Source of the DNA: Mercurialis annua | Taxonomy: Eukaryota > Streptophyta > Magnoliopsida > Malpighiales > Euphorbiaceae | Length of the DNA stretch: 64,000 nucleotides | NCBI RefSeq assembly: GCF_937616625.2 | Contig: NC_065570.1 | Coordinates: 3,482,001-3,546,000 of the forward strand | Reading direction: 5' to 3' | In this document: one piece after another, positions 46,818 through 59,569 of the stretch | Layout: each line of letters starts with the position of its first letter | How positions within the stretch are numbered: position 1 is the stretch's first letter | Notes under the pieces: model-generated | What the model was told of the DNA's origin: nothing | Seen by the model: only the letters and a program-made list of their open reading frames with translations | Databases searched by the model: none | Translations under genes and position numbers: made by a program

Positions 46818-47747
46818 TGTTTATCTATATTGAAGAGTTTGATATAGATTAATGTGTAAAGTTACTAAAATATTTAATTATATCATATTTTCAACATAAA
46901 AGTTGAGGATATAAAAAGAAATATATTTAATCCAATTAGAGATAATCACTATTATCTCCGTAAATTTACATCTGAATTACTGTTTTTCCTCTTAAGTTTA
47001 AAAAATTACTATTTTTATTTATTTTTTATTTTTTATACAACTGAAGCCCCCTTATATAACGAGGCTTTGGTTAGAGAAAACCAAAAAATGAAGGGGGTTA
47101 TATTTTAAAATTCATGAGAAAGAATAATTTGGTCATAAACACATGCATATAATAGTAATTAACTTTTTTAATTATTATATTGCCAATTTACCCATTGATA
47201 TAAATGATTTTACGATTTAATTTACAAAACATTTACTAATTAATTGGATTTTGTTAGTATTTACACTTACAATTTAAGACAAAAAAGACTCTTTCTTGAT
47301 ATGTATAATTTTAGCTATATGGATGAGTAATAAAAAAAAATGGAGATAGTAAATGAAAAACAATTAGCAAACGATAAAAGAGAAAAATAATCAAACGAAT
47401 ATAAAATAAACGTGGTTGGACAATTGTCTGCGTCCATAAGTAAAGATATGAGTAGTTTACTTATAGCATAACAAGATATCAAGACAATAATTAGTGACCA
47501 TTTTAACGTTTAAAACTCAATCACCACGAACACTGATTATTCACTCAAAATAAGAGATAACTCAAAAATGCTAATGATATTTGTTTTGCCTTGCACATTT
47601 TTAAAATTCTAAAAAATACAAGTATGAGTATTTTGTAAATATATAAAATATGTTTTAAAAAATACATATCGTAAATCATGACAGACTAAATTACGATCAT
47701 AGTGTTGTTAGTAGTGTCACCAAGGCTTCCACCATTGCCATGATCAT
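46818..47747. other. AT-rich intergenic
   Basis: No gene recognised. Confidence 0.45.
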
Positions 47748-50217
47748 TGACGGAATAAGATAAAATCTCACATAACCACTTTATACCAAAGTCTCACATT
47801 GCTAGTTTACAAGAAAGCCAACTCAATAAGTCTTTATATAAGGATAATCAACATATTATTATAGTAAGTTAAATTTTATTATCTTTTTTATATAGTACTT
47901 TTCTATATGGAAATTTGTTACTAACTTAAGCTTTAGAGTGGAATTTGGATGAAAAGTCCGAAGGCCTTTCTAACCTTATATGTCTTGTATGATATAACTC
48001 AGAATTCATTATATATAAAATTTATTATAGAGCGATCCAAAAGAAGACGAACTTGGATCGAGACATGACAGTCTTTTACTAGATCCATCGTTAGGCGTCG
48101 TTTGTGGAAACGACTAATTTTCCTATAAATAAATTTTTGATGTATGAATTCATTCAGAGATATACATCTTTCGGAAAACTTCAATAAGTGGCAAGAGATT
48201 AGTAAATTTATTCAACTACTTCCTTAAGTAAATGTGCTTATAGTAACATGATTAGGAGATATGGCCAGCGCATTAGATAGTTAAATTAGAAAATTCTGTT
48301 TAACATATGTATCCATATATATTAAATGTTAGATTCAAATATAGAAGTATAAATGTGAGTTCATATGAGACTAGTGATACATTCGGATTGTATGAAGTTA
48401 TTCACCTATATTTTTATATCTGTTTATGGAAGATCTTGTATGGGTATGGATACGCCCTCAACGATATGAAAAACATAAATGCTTTGTAGAAATTATATGT
48501 TATTCTTTTTTTGAAATTACGTATCAGGATAGTCATTTTGAGCACCACAAATTTATGGTTTATGTTATGCTATTAGTTGTTTTACACTGGCTCTCTTATA
48601 AAGCACAGGTCAACCAATCATGTTTCATATCACTTATTAAACCAAATTCAAAATAATATCAGTTACCAACGGGCAACCTCCCGACACAAACAACACTCGA
48701 TAAAGAAAAAAAGCATATGCCACAAACGGGAGACATTCTGAACTCAAGCGACAATAGATAAAAAAAAATGATACAAACTGGCAACGTCCCGTACACAAGC
48801 GACACTCGATGAAGAAAAAAAAAATGCTACAAACGGGCAACGTCCCGTACACAAGCGACATTCGATGAAGAAAAAGGAAAATACTATAAATGGACCACGT
48901 CCCGTAAACAAGAGATATTCAATGAAGAAAAGGAAAATTCTACAACAGGCAACAACCAAAATTTATTGAGAAATATTTCTCAAAAGGCAATAACCAAAAT
49001 TTATTGGGAAATATTTTTCAAAAGTAACAGCCAAACTTATTGAGAAACATTTCTCAAAAGAAAAATATAACAAACATGCCACGTCCCGAATACAAGCGAT
49101 ACTCGATGAAAAAAGGCATATGCCACAAACGGGCAATGTCCCGAACTCGAGCAATAATAGATCAAGAAAAAGGCATTTACCACAAACGTATAACGTCCCG
49201 AACTCAAGCGAAAATCGATCAAGAAAAATACATTTACCACAAACAGGTGACGTCTCGAACTCAAGCGACACTAGATAAAGAAGAAAGTCATGCCACAAAC
49301 AAGCAACATCCCAAACTCAAGCGACAATCGATCAAGAAAAAGACATTTCCACAAACGGACCATATCTCGAACTCAAGCAACATTAGATAAATAAGAAAGG
49401 CATTTACCACAAACGAAAAATGCCCCGAATGCAAAAGAGACCCCTATAAAATAAAATCAAAAAAACAAAAGAAAAAGAAAAACAAAAAAGAAGAAACAAT
49501 ATCAAAAATCACATATGGGCACTGTTCAGACACAAAAGAAAACTCTAACAATAACAAGGAACAAAAACAATGCCACAATAGGCATATTCCACAAACAGGT
49601 AACTTCCCCAACTTAAACGACAATCGATCAAGAGAAAGGCATTTGCTATAAAGGGCAACTTTCCAAACTCAAGCGACATTAGATAAACAAGAAAGGTATT
49701 TGCCATAAATGTGCAACGCCTCAAATCCAAGAGAGCCCTATAAATTAAAAAAAAAGAAAAAAAAGAAGGAAAAACAGAAAAGAAGAAATAAAAACAAAAG
49801 CCACGTATGGGTATTGCCTAAATGCAAGAGGAAACTCTAACAATAACAAGGAGCAAAAACATGCCACAAATGATCAATGGATATGTTAAAAGATCGTCAC
49901 GTCTTTCAGGTCGCTCCAAATTCATCTGCTTTTGGATCGCTCCATAATAAACTTTATATATAATGAATTCTGATTTATGTCCTACAAGGTAAATAAGGTT
50001 AGATAGGAATTCAAACTTTTTATTCGAAATCTACTCCGAATCTTAAGTTAATATCAAATATCCATATAGAAAAATAAAGTGGTACTAAAATTTACCTTAA
50101 TATAATGATTAGGTTGGCTTGTCTTATATAAAGACTTGGTTGTGTTGACTTCATTGTAAACTAATAATATGGAATTTTGATATAAAATAATCATGTGAGA
50201 TTTATTTTATTCCATCA
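47748..50217. mobile_element. 2.47-kb structure with inverted LTR-like arms
   Basis: Left arm 47748 to ~48110 and right arm ~49865-50217 are inverted copies (ends TGACGGAATAAGATAAA and TTTATTTTATTCCATCA), ~70-80% alike by eye. Each arm begins TG (or ends CA) and carries AGTCTTTATATAAG, 'gtctcacattgctagtttacaa'-type and GAGCGATCCAAAAG segments, resembling LTRs of copia/TRIM elements but head-to-head. The interior holds a ~60-bp minisatellite. No target duplication is evident and no gag/pol is recognised. Confidence 0.65.
48650..49880. repeat. ~60-bp minisatellite with higher-order duplication
   Basis: A roughly 58-62-bp unit ('gccacaaacgggcaacgtcccg', 'actcaagcgacaatcgat', then an A-rich spacer) recurs at least ten times with drift. 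Gaps at 48950-49060 hold three 'aaaatttattgagaaatatttctcaaaag' repeats. A larger ~310-bp unit (about 49260-49570 and 49570-49880), including 'ctctaacaataacaagga(a/g)caaaaac', is itself duplicated. The frames it creates on the minus strand are a repeat by-product. Confidence 0.85.
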
Positions 50218-51528
50218 ATAATCTAAACATAATTTAATATAATTATTACACGAAAATAGAAATTAAATTAATTTAAAGAAATATAAAAAAAAAGAAAACA
50301 CTTACAATTGATTCTTATGGCTGATCTGCCCTCAATTATTTAAAAAACTTAATTTTCTTTTATTTTTAATTTTTTTCACTGCCATGATTCTTTTTTCTAC
50401 TTCCGCTTTTTTATTTTTATTTGAGATTATTTTCCAAATCTGTTTTTAGCAAAGTATTTACACCATTTTGACCTTTTTTTTTATTTTCCAACACCACCTA
50501 ATTCGCTAACTTATACCAAAAATACCCACTATGTAAAGAAGGCTTATCTCATTTTAGGTTAAACGTTTACATAACCACTCTTTTTTCTCTCTCTTCTCTC
50601 TCAAAGTTCTCTCTTCTTTTCTTTTTATTTTCGTTTGATTTTCAGTTTGTCTTCTCTGGTTATTTTTCCGTTCGTCTTTTCCATTCATTTTTCTGTTTGC
50701 GTTTCCGTTCGTCTACTTCCGATGGATTTCTGGTCGTTTTTTCGTTCGCGCTAGTCCGTTCGTCTCTTCCGTTCGCGCTATGTATTTCTCGACTCGTTTT
50801 TAGATTTGTGTAATTTTTTAGATTTTTTGTAATGATTTAAATATTTTATAAATATATTATTGTAGATCTATAATTTTTTATTTATAAAATTGTTCTATTA
50901 TTCATATAATTATTTATTTTGTCTTTCTCTTATTCATAAATTTGTTTATTGCTACTGATTTGTAAAAGACAAATTGATTTGTGGTGCATTTACAGTAATT
51001 TTATAATATCTTTACGTTTTAGTGTATTTATAGTGCATTTCTGCCGTTTCTTAGTATTATCTATGATGCATTTACAGTGTTTATGGTGTATTTGCAGTAT
51101 TTCATGGTATAGACCACAAAAAACACTACAAAATGCCATAAATACACTATATATACACTATATATACACTAATCTTACACTATAAAAACACCATAAAAAC
51201 ACTATATATACACCATTATTACATTATAAAAAAATAAAAAAAAAATTAGGAAAAAAATCTATTAAAAAGAGATAAATTATTAAAACTGAAGGGTTTTGCA
51301 ATCAGTCGGTTTGGTCGACCGAACTGAAAAAATCGAAAATCAAAATTGTAAACCGAAAAAGGTATTTGTGAAATTAAAAAAGGTAGTTTTTGTAAATAAA
51401 AAAAGTCAGAAAAGAAAATCAAAACTTGACAAGTGTAAATAAATTATCAAAACATGTATTTCAGAAAATTACCACTTCTTATTTTCATCCTTTTTCATCC
51501 CAACTAATACATAATCTGCAAAATAAAT
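50218..51528. other. Intergenic with pyrimidine tract and dispersed repeat
   Basis: 50580-50640 is a CT-rich tract (TTCTCTCTCTTCTCTCTC). 50640-50800 has repeated 'ttccgttcg' motifs. 50950-51240 is a relative of the repeat at 32590. No gene supported. Confidence 0.45.
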
Positions 51529-51539
51529 CTCAGAATATA

Positions 51540-52650
51540 AATTTAAGTGGTGCTCTTTTTTTTTTAGGTTGTCCATCTTTGATTCTTAATTTTGATGGGG
51601 GAGATACGGTGGTCTCCGGTTTAACCGGATGATTATCGTTTCTTCGCCCACCTGTCTATATTTTAATAGTTTTTTTTCAATAAAATACTCATGTTTTGAA
51701 TGTTTAGTGTGGTTTTGATGTGTTCACTTGTTTTGTTGTTCATATGTTGAACGTATCTTGGTGTTGTTGTTTTACGGATTCGATCAAGATCTTATAGTTC
51801 TGGGCGAACACCTGTTTTGTGATGAATCATGTTTTTTCTGTTTTCTTGATTTATTCAAGTTTCTTGTTATGTTTTTAGCTTGTTTTGTTGCAGATTTGTG
51901 TTGATTTCAGCTGTTTTACGACGATTTAAGTTTACTGGATACAGATTTCTTGAAGAATCAAGCTTGTATTCAACTCCAGTGCAATTATTTGTTCCATTTT
52001 ATAGATTTGTAAGACAGATCTAGGGGTGTAACCGAGTCGAGCTGAGTCGAGTACTGAGAAGATTGAGATTGACTCGTTTAATTTCGAGTCGAGTTTCAAG
52101 TTAATTTATCGAGTATTTATCGAGTTTATCGAAAGCTCGCGAGCTTAACGAGTTTAATCGAGTCTTATTATTATTTAATAAATTTCAATAAAAAATAAAA
52201 AATTAATAAAAATTTAAATACTATATTTCTTTTTATATATAAATAAATTTAGATTACCTATTTTATGCATATTTCTTAACGAAAGATATATGAATTAGAT
52301 ATTTAAGGTTCAAAATTAAAATGATATCATAGTAAATTAGCATAAAAATATATAAACGAGCTTACTCGCGAGTTTTCGAGTCGAGTATCACTGAGATTGA
52401 GATTGACTCGTTTATTAAACGAGCCTTGAAAATTCGAGTTCGAGTCAGCTTTATCGAGTCGGGTTTCGAGTAGCTCGCGAGCGAGATTGACTCAGTTACA
52501 CCCTAGGCAGATCTGCGACTAAGTCGCTTATGTCTGTAACATAGGCCACTTTTTCTTTGTCAGGTCTACAGGTTTACCCTAAATCTTACATTGTAACTGC
52601 TTTTGTTCCGAGTTAATACAAAGATCCATATATTGATTTCAAAAAAAAAC
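51540..52650 (+). mobile_element. Poly(A)-tailed retroelement with 11-bp TSD
   Basis: Ends with a nine-base A run (52641-52649) and is flanked by CTCAGAATATA at 51529-51539 and 52651-52661. The A tail plus duplication indicates target-primed insertion of a 5'-truncated LINE, a SINE or a processed transcript. Excluding the nested element at 52022-52506, the body is ~620 bp with no recognised reverse transcriptase, so the class is undetermined. Confidence 0.65.
52022..52506. mobile_element. hAT-like MITE nested in the retroelement
   Basis: A 485-bp element whose ends AGGGGTGTAACCGAG and CTCAGTTACACCCTAG are inverted repeats. It is flanked by ACAGATCT (52014-52021) and GCAGATCT (52507-52514), an 8-bp duplication with one mismatch, as expected for hAT. 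The arms are dense in TCGAG/CTCGA and CTCGCGAGC modules. Confidence 0.82.
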
Positions 52651-52661
52651 CTCAGAATATA

Positions 52662-53089
52662 GTGGCAATGACTTTGAAATATTTTTGATTTTAATACTTA
52701 ATTACTTTATATAATAGAATAAACGTACTTGAAAATATTTATTATAGAATAAAATTTATTTGTATTGATTTAATTTTATATAATTTCTAATTTTTAATAA
52801 AATTAATTTAAAACTAAAGTGAGACTGATCGATTTTTGTGTTTTGTATTTTGAAATGGAATAATTATACAACGCAACGGTTGCGCCACGTCATTCGTGCA
52901 ACAAACGAATGAGACGTTAGCCATGTGCAAATATTTAATGATAAAAAAATAAGCAATAAATAAAAATTTCTTATTACAAATAATTATTGGCTTATTGTAA
53001 AAATGAAATGGCACATTCATTGTGTGGGATAAACAACTGTTCTGGCATATAGATCGACTTCAGAACTTTATTGATAGTATATGATTAAT
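52662..53089. other. Intergenic
   Basis: No gene seen. Includes a short GC-richer stretch (52870-52925) with mirrored 'cattcgt' and 'acgaatg'. Confidence 0.4.
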
Positions 53090-53217
53090 AATGAGTTGTC
53101 ATTTATCATTAATAATGAGTTGTCATGAATAATTAGCCCTAGTCATTAATTACGTTTTATCATATAATGAGTTGTAACTAATAATTAGCCCTAGTCATTA
53201 ATTACGTTTTATCATAT
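53090..53217. repeat. ~52-bp tandem duplication
   Basis: AATGAGTTGT...TTAGCCCTAGTCATTAATTACG starts at 53114 and again at 53166, with a partial unit at 53090. The units are nearly identical, so the duplication is recent. Confidence 0.85.
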
Positions 53218-54949
53218 TTTAATTTTGGGGGTAAAATGTGATTATCGGAAACTTCTCGTTTTGACTTGCAGTGTGTGCATGGAATTCTTCGCATGTGGAA
53301 TCTCTGTAGCACTTGTCTACCACATCATAATATCATGCAATGATGCAAGAAATTATCAACCCCCTCCGCTTATTTTTCAAGTACATATTATAAAAATATA
53401 AATATAACATTTTATTTGTAATTGGCCTATAAACTCGAATTACATATTAATAATTTATCTTAGAATAAATTATTAAAAATAAAATATAAATAGAACATTT
53501 TTAAAATATCCGTCTACGACTGATAAAATTAACGACTTATGCATATTAATAAATTTAACTTTTTATTTAAAATTTTACTAACTATCTATGATCTTCTTAT
53601 TATATAATTAATTTATTAACTATTTTATGTAATAATGCAAAATAACTCATGATGCATATACAATTATTTTTATTTAAGATTATAAAATTTGTAAAATTGT
53701 TCTTGTTATTAAATTATGCAAGGAATTTTTAACTCTTTCGACGTCATTTTTTTAAAAAATTATTTACTTCTTCTCTCTCATTTCTTTTTATCATTTTTTT
53801 GTTTTTATACGTATTAATTGTATATACAGTTTACTTTATATTTCTTATTTTTATCTTATAAATATAATTAGTCAACTATCTCCTTAATTTTATTTGTTAA
53901 TTTTTTTTTGAAGTCATCAAATTTCATTAGATCGAATCTAAAATAGTTATATTTGTGAATAATTCGAGAGATTTTGGAGATTAAACTCGATGACCTAATA
54001 AGAAACAGACATTTCACGCTAACACGCGTTGCCTAATTTGCGATCTACTTAATTACGTAAATAAAAAACAATTATCAATTGTCTCGCTAATTAAGTACAA
54101 TTTTCGATCAAATTTCTTCAGCACCCGCAAACTGATTCTTGATACCATAAAATACAATGACGACATCTAATTCAACTTTCAACCCACCACTTGACAAATT
54201 TTTTAGAAAAAAGGGGGTAATCAATCTTTCGTAAAGAAAGGATAAAAAAATCTTTTAAAAAAAAATTAACAAATAATAAAATATAATTTGAAAAGAAAAA
54301 CTGTATAGCCTATAAACAATTCTATCTTATCATTAAAAGATGTCCAAGCTATCTTCGATTCTTGATGCGCGGTAAATTGTGAATCTGATATATGCTTATC
54401 AATAAATTTTAATCCTTCTAGAATAAAATTAAAAAAAAATTGGTTGTTTATTATATTTTATAAAATTAAAATAACAAAAAAAAAATGATTACCTTCATAA
54501 GCCATTAAAAATGTTCAATTAAACAAAATACCTATAAGTGGCTAGGTTATTTTGAATGATAAAAAAGATAAATTTCTTTCCTTCAGGATTATACTCATCA
54601 GATACCACATAATTTAATTTTTTTTATCAAATTATAAACAATGAACAATTTGCATATAAATTAATTTTCTGGACAAATCAATATTGAAATTGGTGGTTAT
54701 AATCAGTTAACCTCATTTTTACAAATTAATTTATAAATTAAAGGAGTAAATTGCACGAATAGAGTTAATTGGCCATAACTACTAACTTTAAAACCGATTC
54801 TCTCACAAAGTCAATTTATGTACTAGTTGTCTATTGTTTAAAAGTCGAGGAGGCAAATTGCTACTTGAGTCTCAAACGCATTAATCGAATAGATGAAAAA
54901 GAAAAATATGTATTATTAGTGTAGGAACATATTATTTTTAGACCCTCAA
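53218..54949. other. AT-rich intergenic, weak coding relic
   Basis: No supported gene. On the minus strand at about 54310-54430 a ~40-codon frame reads through ...EGLKFIDKHISDSQFTAHQES..., which looks protein-like but matches no family I recognise. It could be a pseudogene fragment. Confidence 0.35.
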
Positions 54950-55566
54950 CATTTGATAATTAACAGTTTGGTACCTCTTATTTGAAAATCAAACGATTTG
55001 GTATCTCAGTTTTAATTTTGCACACACTTACAACCTTCTGTTAAATATAGGTATCAAATCATTAACGAAATTAAAAATGAGGTACCAAATCATTTAAAAA
55101 TAAAACGAGGTACCAAATCGTTAATATAATTGAAAGTTGAGGTACCAAATCTTTAACATAATGGAAAGTTGAAGTACCAAATTGTTAACATAATTAAAAA
55201 AGCAGGGGCGGAATCAGCCCTTTGACTAAAATAGTTCCCCTGCAAATTTTATCCTTTTGCAAAATTACTCCTTCAAGTTTTTTTTTTTTTTTTTTAAAAT
55301 ATGATTATTTAATTTTAATTTTTATACAATTAGCCCACTCAAATTTTATTTAGTACAAATTAGCCATCCCATAATAGAATTTTTAGTTCCGTCCTTATTA
55401 AAAGTGAGGTACCAAATTATTTAATAATGAATATCAAATATTATTAGCAAAACTAACAAAAGACCTTAATTATTGGCGGAATTAAAACCGAGGTATCAAA
55501 TTGTTGATTTTCAAACAAGAGGTATCAGACTATGAATTATGCAAATAAAATTTTAGAGTAATTTGC
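54950..55566. mobile_element. Foldback element, 'GGTACC' family copy 2
   Basis: Shares AATTAACAGTTTGGTACCTCTT and TTTGAAAATCAAACGATTTGG with the element at 45322, and ends TTTTAGAGTAATTTGC likewise. The interior has ~6 'gaggtaccaaatcgtt' modules. It is longer because of a central block (55203-55400, starting GCAGGGGCGGAATCAGCCC) that may be a nested insertion. The left edge is uncertain. Confidence 0.65.
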
Positions 55567-55974
55567 TTTTAATATAAATACGACATTTATTGGACCATTA
55601 AAAATTAAAAAAAATGACAAACAAAATAAAATAAAAATGTATATAAAATATAAACTTAATATTTTATTTGTAATGATTCTATAATGACGCTAGAAGAAAT
55701 AAAAAAACAACACAGAACACAGAGAATAAACAAAGGCATGATTGGTTATTTCGATTAAGAAACAGCTATTAATATTGGACACGCCATTTAACACCTACAT
55801 GTACATGACACACAATTTTTTAAGCATTTAGCAATCTGGCCCTTCACAATTTATATAACCTCTAGTTTTGAACTGTTGATAAAAAAAATGAACTAAATTA
55901 AATAATTACAACAAAATAATCTGTTTGAATTGAATTACATTATTTTATTTTATTTTATTTTTTATACTACAATT
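55567..55974. other. Intergenic
   Basis: AT-rich flank of the LTR element; nothing recognised. Confidence 0.4.
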
Positions 55975-56882
55975 TGTTACTGACGTTTTGTGATTGTAGT
56001 GAAAACCGTAACAATAAGTGTGTGTGAGTGCGGGCGTGCCAGGAACGGATTCCAAATGTAAACTTAACTTCTTAAACAAGCAATTGAGACTTGGTCTTAA
56101 ACAAATACTCCAAAAAATAATGTTAAAATATCTAAATTCAATTGTAAATGTGTTTGCTAATTGAATAAAATAAAAGTACAGGTGTTTGAGTAGAAAATAC
56201 GGAAGTTCAATCGTAAAATTTTTTACTGATTGAAGAAAATTGAAATTGCTGAGATTGAGTGTTTTTTGCCTTTGGGCTGGTTTTTGTGGAAATTGATCCG
56301 GGGCTTCAAATTGACTGCTCTTCTCTTAATTATAGCCTTTGTCATTTGAAAACTGTTGCTTCATCTTTCAACTGCACACGTTCTTCCTCACCTTCAAGAA
56401 CTGCAAATCGTGTTTGTTGCTTCTGCACGTGCTTTTTAACTAGTATTCTTCTAAAAATAACTTTCTTGGGCTTATGAGCCATTTAAAACATAATTTAATG
56501 GCCACTTTAAATATGGGCTTAATCTTCTAAGAATGGACTTGGGTCTTCTGAATCTTCCGAAAATTATTTAGTCAACATCTGGAGTCAACCTCTGAAATCA
56601 AGTTCTAGAATTCAAGTGGAGTGAACCTCTGGAATTAACTTCTGGAGCCAACCTCTGAAATCAACTTCTGAAAATTAACTTCTGGAGCAAAATGGGGTCA
56701 ACCTCTGGAAATTAACTTCAGTTAATTTAGCCAATCTCTAGAGTCAACCTCTAAAAATTAACCTATGGAGTCAACCTCTAGTCAACTTCTGAAAATTAAC
56801 TTAGGCCAATTATTCACAGTAATTTGAAAAAGAATATGGGCTTTATCGCCTTTTAGCCATATTTTTAATTTTGGTGCAAACA
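55975..56882 (+). repeat. Left LTR of the non-autonomous element
   Basis: A 908-bp LTR, TGTTACTGACG...GGTGCAAACA, highly similar to the right copy. It contains a tract of degenerate ~20-28-bp repeats on the theme GTCAACCTCTGGAATTAACTTC between 56570 and 56810. A 72-residue frame at 56259-56477 recurs in the other LTR and is LTR sequence, not a gene. Confidence 0.85.
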
Positions 56883-57430
56883 ATGCCCCCTATATAATTG
56901 TTTTTTTTTTTTAAAAAAAAAAGCCATTTATATATATTCTTTTAGCCAAAATTACATTTTTTAGCTTTCACAATGGTTAGACCTAAGGTTTTATTTTCTG
57001 AAGTCAACTTCTCGGTCAAGCAGGTTCTGAGCGAGAGCATTTCTGCATCACAGACTCTCAGAAGGAGGAGCTCCTCTCTTCTCTCCACCTACTACGCCTT
57101 GTTCCTTATTCTGTCACTACTAATGAGGTGGAGGCAGAGATTCTAGAGTCCTTGAACTTATGGAAGTCTAGTGTGAAGACTGAGTCCAATGACCTCTTGA
57201 AGTTAGATTCTTCTAAGGCGGACAATACTTTATACTTGTCCTTGGGGTCCGAAAAGCGGAAAGTAGGACAGAAGATTAGAGATGTTGAGGCTAGAGGTCA
57301 GAAGCTAGAGGATGCCATTCAGACTTTGAAGACCCAGCAGCTGGAACTCCTTCAGGAAAACAAACCTCTGACTGCAAGATCAGGAGATCATCTCTCAGTT
57401 CCAACCTCTGCACTCAGCTATTCAGACCAA

Positions 57431-59569
57431 TGTAATACCCCAAAATATTTTAAGGTAATTATGTCGTGCCACGTGTCGAGATTTCCGATAAATTAAATTA
57501 AGGAGAATTTAATTTAATTGTATCGGGAATTCAGAATAAATTTTAATAAGTCAATTAGCGGGATTTGAGGATATAACTTTGAAAATTAATATAAAATAAA
57601 TTATAAATCCCGTAATGGATTTTATTTCGCCAAAGTCCGCGAAATAATTTATAGTATTGGTGGTAAAAGTTTCGAATCGATCGGAGATCGTTTAAAATTT
57701 GAACGCGGATAGGTTTTGGACTAAATTGAAACTTTTAAAAAGTTTCAAGGTCCAAAGTGAAAATTAGCCAGGTTATATATTATTTCCTTCAGATGAAGGA
57801 ATCACCAGAACCTTCTTCATTTCTTTCCTTCTTCGTTCCAAAAAACGGCGATAACGTACGGTTCGTCGCGCGGTTTCCGTTTCTCGTCCATTTTCGACGT
57901 TTTATAACTCCAAACGATCGTATTTCGACGGGTAATCACGGTAAGCTTGACATTTTATCGTTTAAACAAATATATTTTGAGTTATATCGATTCAAAGTTT
58001 TAGGCCACGAAACGGTTTTATCGTTTATTCGATTATAGGATCGTATTTGGGTGTTTTGAAGTTAGAAATAGCGTTTTGGATACGTTTTGAGCGTTTTGGC
58101 ACGTTGGAGCACGTCGAAAATCGAGTTCCGGGCAAAAGCCCGTGGCTGTGCGTCGCACAGCTGAACTGTGCGAACGTACAGCAGGACTGTGCGAACGCAC
58201 AGTCTGCCAGGACTGTGCGAACGCACAGTCACACTGTGCGGACGCACAGTCCCCTGTGCAATCGCACAGGCAGACGCGCGTACGCACAGTGTTTTCGTCA
58301 ATCGACCTAGTTTGTCGAGAAAATTATATATGCGCATATCGAGATTTGAAATGGACTAGTAATCGACTAATTTGAGACGTTAACCTAATGAGGTTAAAAG
58401 AGGATTGAGTTAAAAGTGATATTTTATCCATAAACGAGTTAGATACGTTTATCGGAATGTACGTAAGAAGCACGACGGTTAATAAAAAATTCAGTGTGTC
58501 GAGTCGCGAGACTAGAGTCTAGAGTCTAGAGTCAATCTTAGAATAGGATTCTAATATAAGTCAAATGTTTTAAAATTTGTTTTAGATCCGGCGAGGCAAG
58601 AAGCAGCTGGACCAGTAGTTCGGGAAGCTTGACGTTCTAAAGCCCCGACGTATTTTTGGATAAGCGTTTTCTGTGAGTTTATACGATTTGCTTTTAAAGT
58701 ATTTATTTAAGTAAATATTTTATATTGCTTTATGTTGTTTTGCATAATTGTGATGCGAATTATGTTTATGAATTGCATATGCTTGATTTGAAACCAGTAT
58801 TGATCCGATGGAACGTGCTACCTATTGGGCGACAATAGGACTGTGTGATCACCAGTTTTGATATGACTCAGCTGGGAGCTGATGATGATTATGATATTTA
58901 CGATTGGGTATATGATTTGATACGAGTGAGCACTCGGCTACTGTGTAGTCTGGAGTCCCCGTATCTAGTGGCTGGGCCACCTGCGAGTTGGACTCGCAAT
59001 TGATATTTACGATTGGGTTGCTCGATTGATTATTAGTATGTTTGAGGATTAAGGTTTCAGACGGATCCTGTACTTGGCTGCATATGATGGAATTTCATTT
59101 TATGTTTTTATTGAATACTTATTAGTAAATGTATGAACTCACTCAGTATATCCCAATATACTGACCCCTCACAGATTTCCTTTCAGGTTAAAGACGCTTT
59201 GAAGTAACGGACTTCTATCCTACTTCCAGAAGTCTGTATTTTTGAGTATGTAAAGAAACAGTACTTTACTCTTAGAGCTGCAGTAGATAAGTGTTTTGTA
59301 AGTCAGCTTGTATGTATAGTTTTCTGTAAATATAACTTTAACGTTTTAAAGTTTTAAACGTTTACGCTTGCTGCGTTATTTATATTATGACTGCTAGAGG
59401 ATATGTGTGTCTGGCATGTGTGCTTCTGCATGACACGTGTTTATGTATGTCATGCATAATGTTTATGTTTTGCGAAAAATTATTTTACGTTTTTAGGCTT
59501 GCTACGGGTTTCGGAGCAACCACTTCCACTCCCTAGCGCCGGTCTCGGCCCTGAGATTGGGTCGTGACA
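57431..59569 (+). mobile_element. Solo LTR of a Ty3/gypsy-type element
   Basis: A 2139-bp LTR, TGTAATACCCCAAAATATTT...GATTGGGTCGTGACA, flanked by a perfect 5-bp duplication ACCAA (57426-57430 and 59570-59574). No internal retroelement sequence remains, so LTR-LTR recombination has removed it. The TGTAATACCCC/GTCGTGACA termini are typical of plant chromovirus (Tekay/Del-like) LTRs. It carries an array of short palindromes at 58140-58285. Confidence 0.88.
58140..58285. repeat. Array of ~7 palindromes inside the solo LTR
   Basis: Consecutive units on the theme ACTGTGCGAACGCACAGT: a CTGTGCGTCGCACAG unit, three near-perfect or perfect copies, variants with GG and AT at the centre, and a final partial copy. 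Spacers are 3-8 bases. Every unit is self-complementary, which produces open frames on both strands that are not genes. Confidence 0.88.

Noticed and set aside
56259..56477. 72-residue frame with a match at 62948-63199
   Set aside because: Both lie at equivalent positions of the two LTRs; repetition is from the LTR, not a gene family.
58033..58375. Five overlapping frames on both strands with CERT/CANAQS-type repeats
   Set aside because: All come from the palindrome array in the solo LTR.
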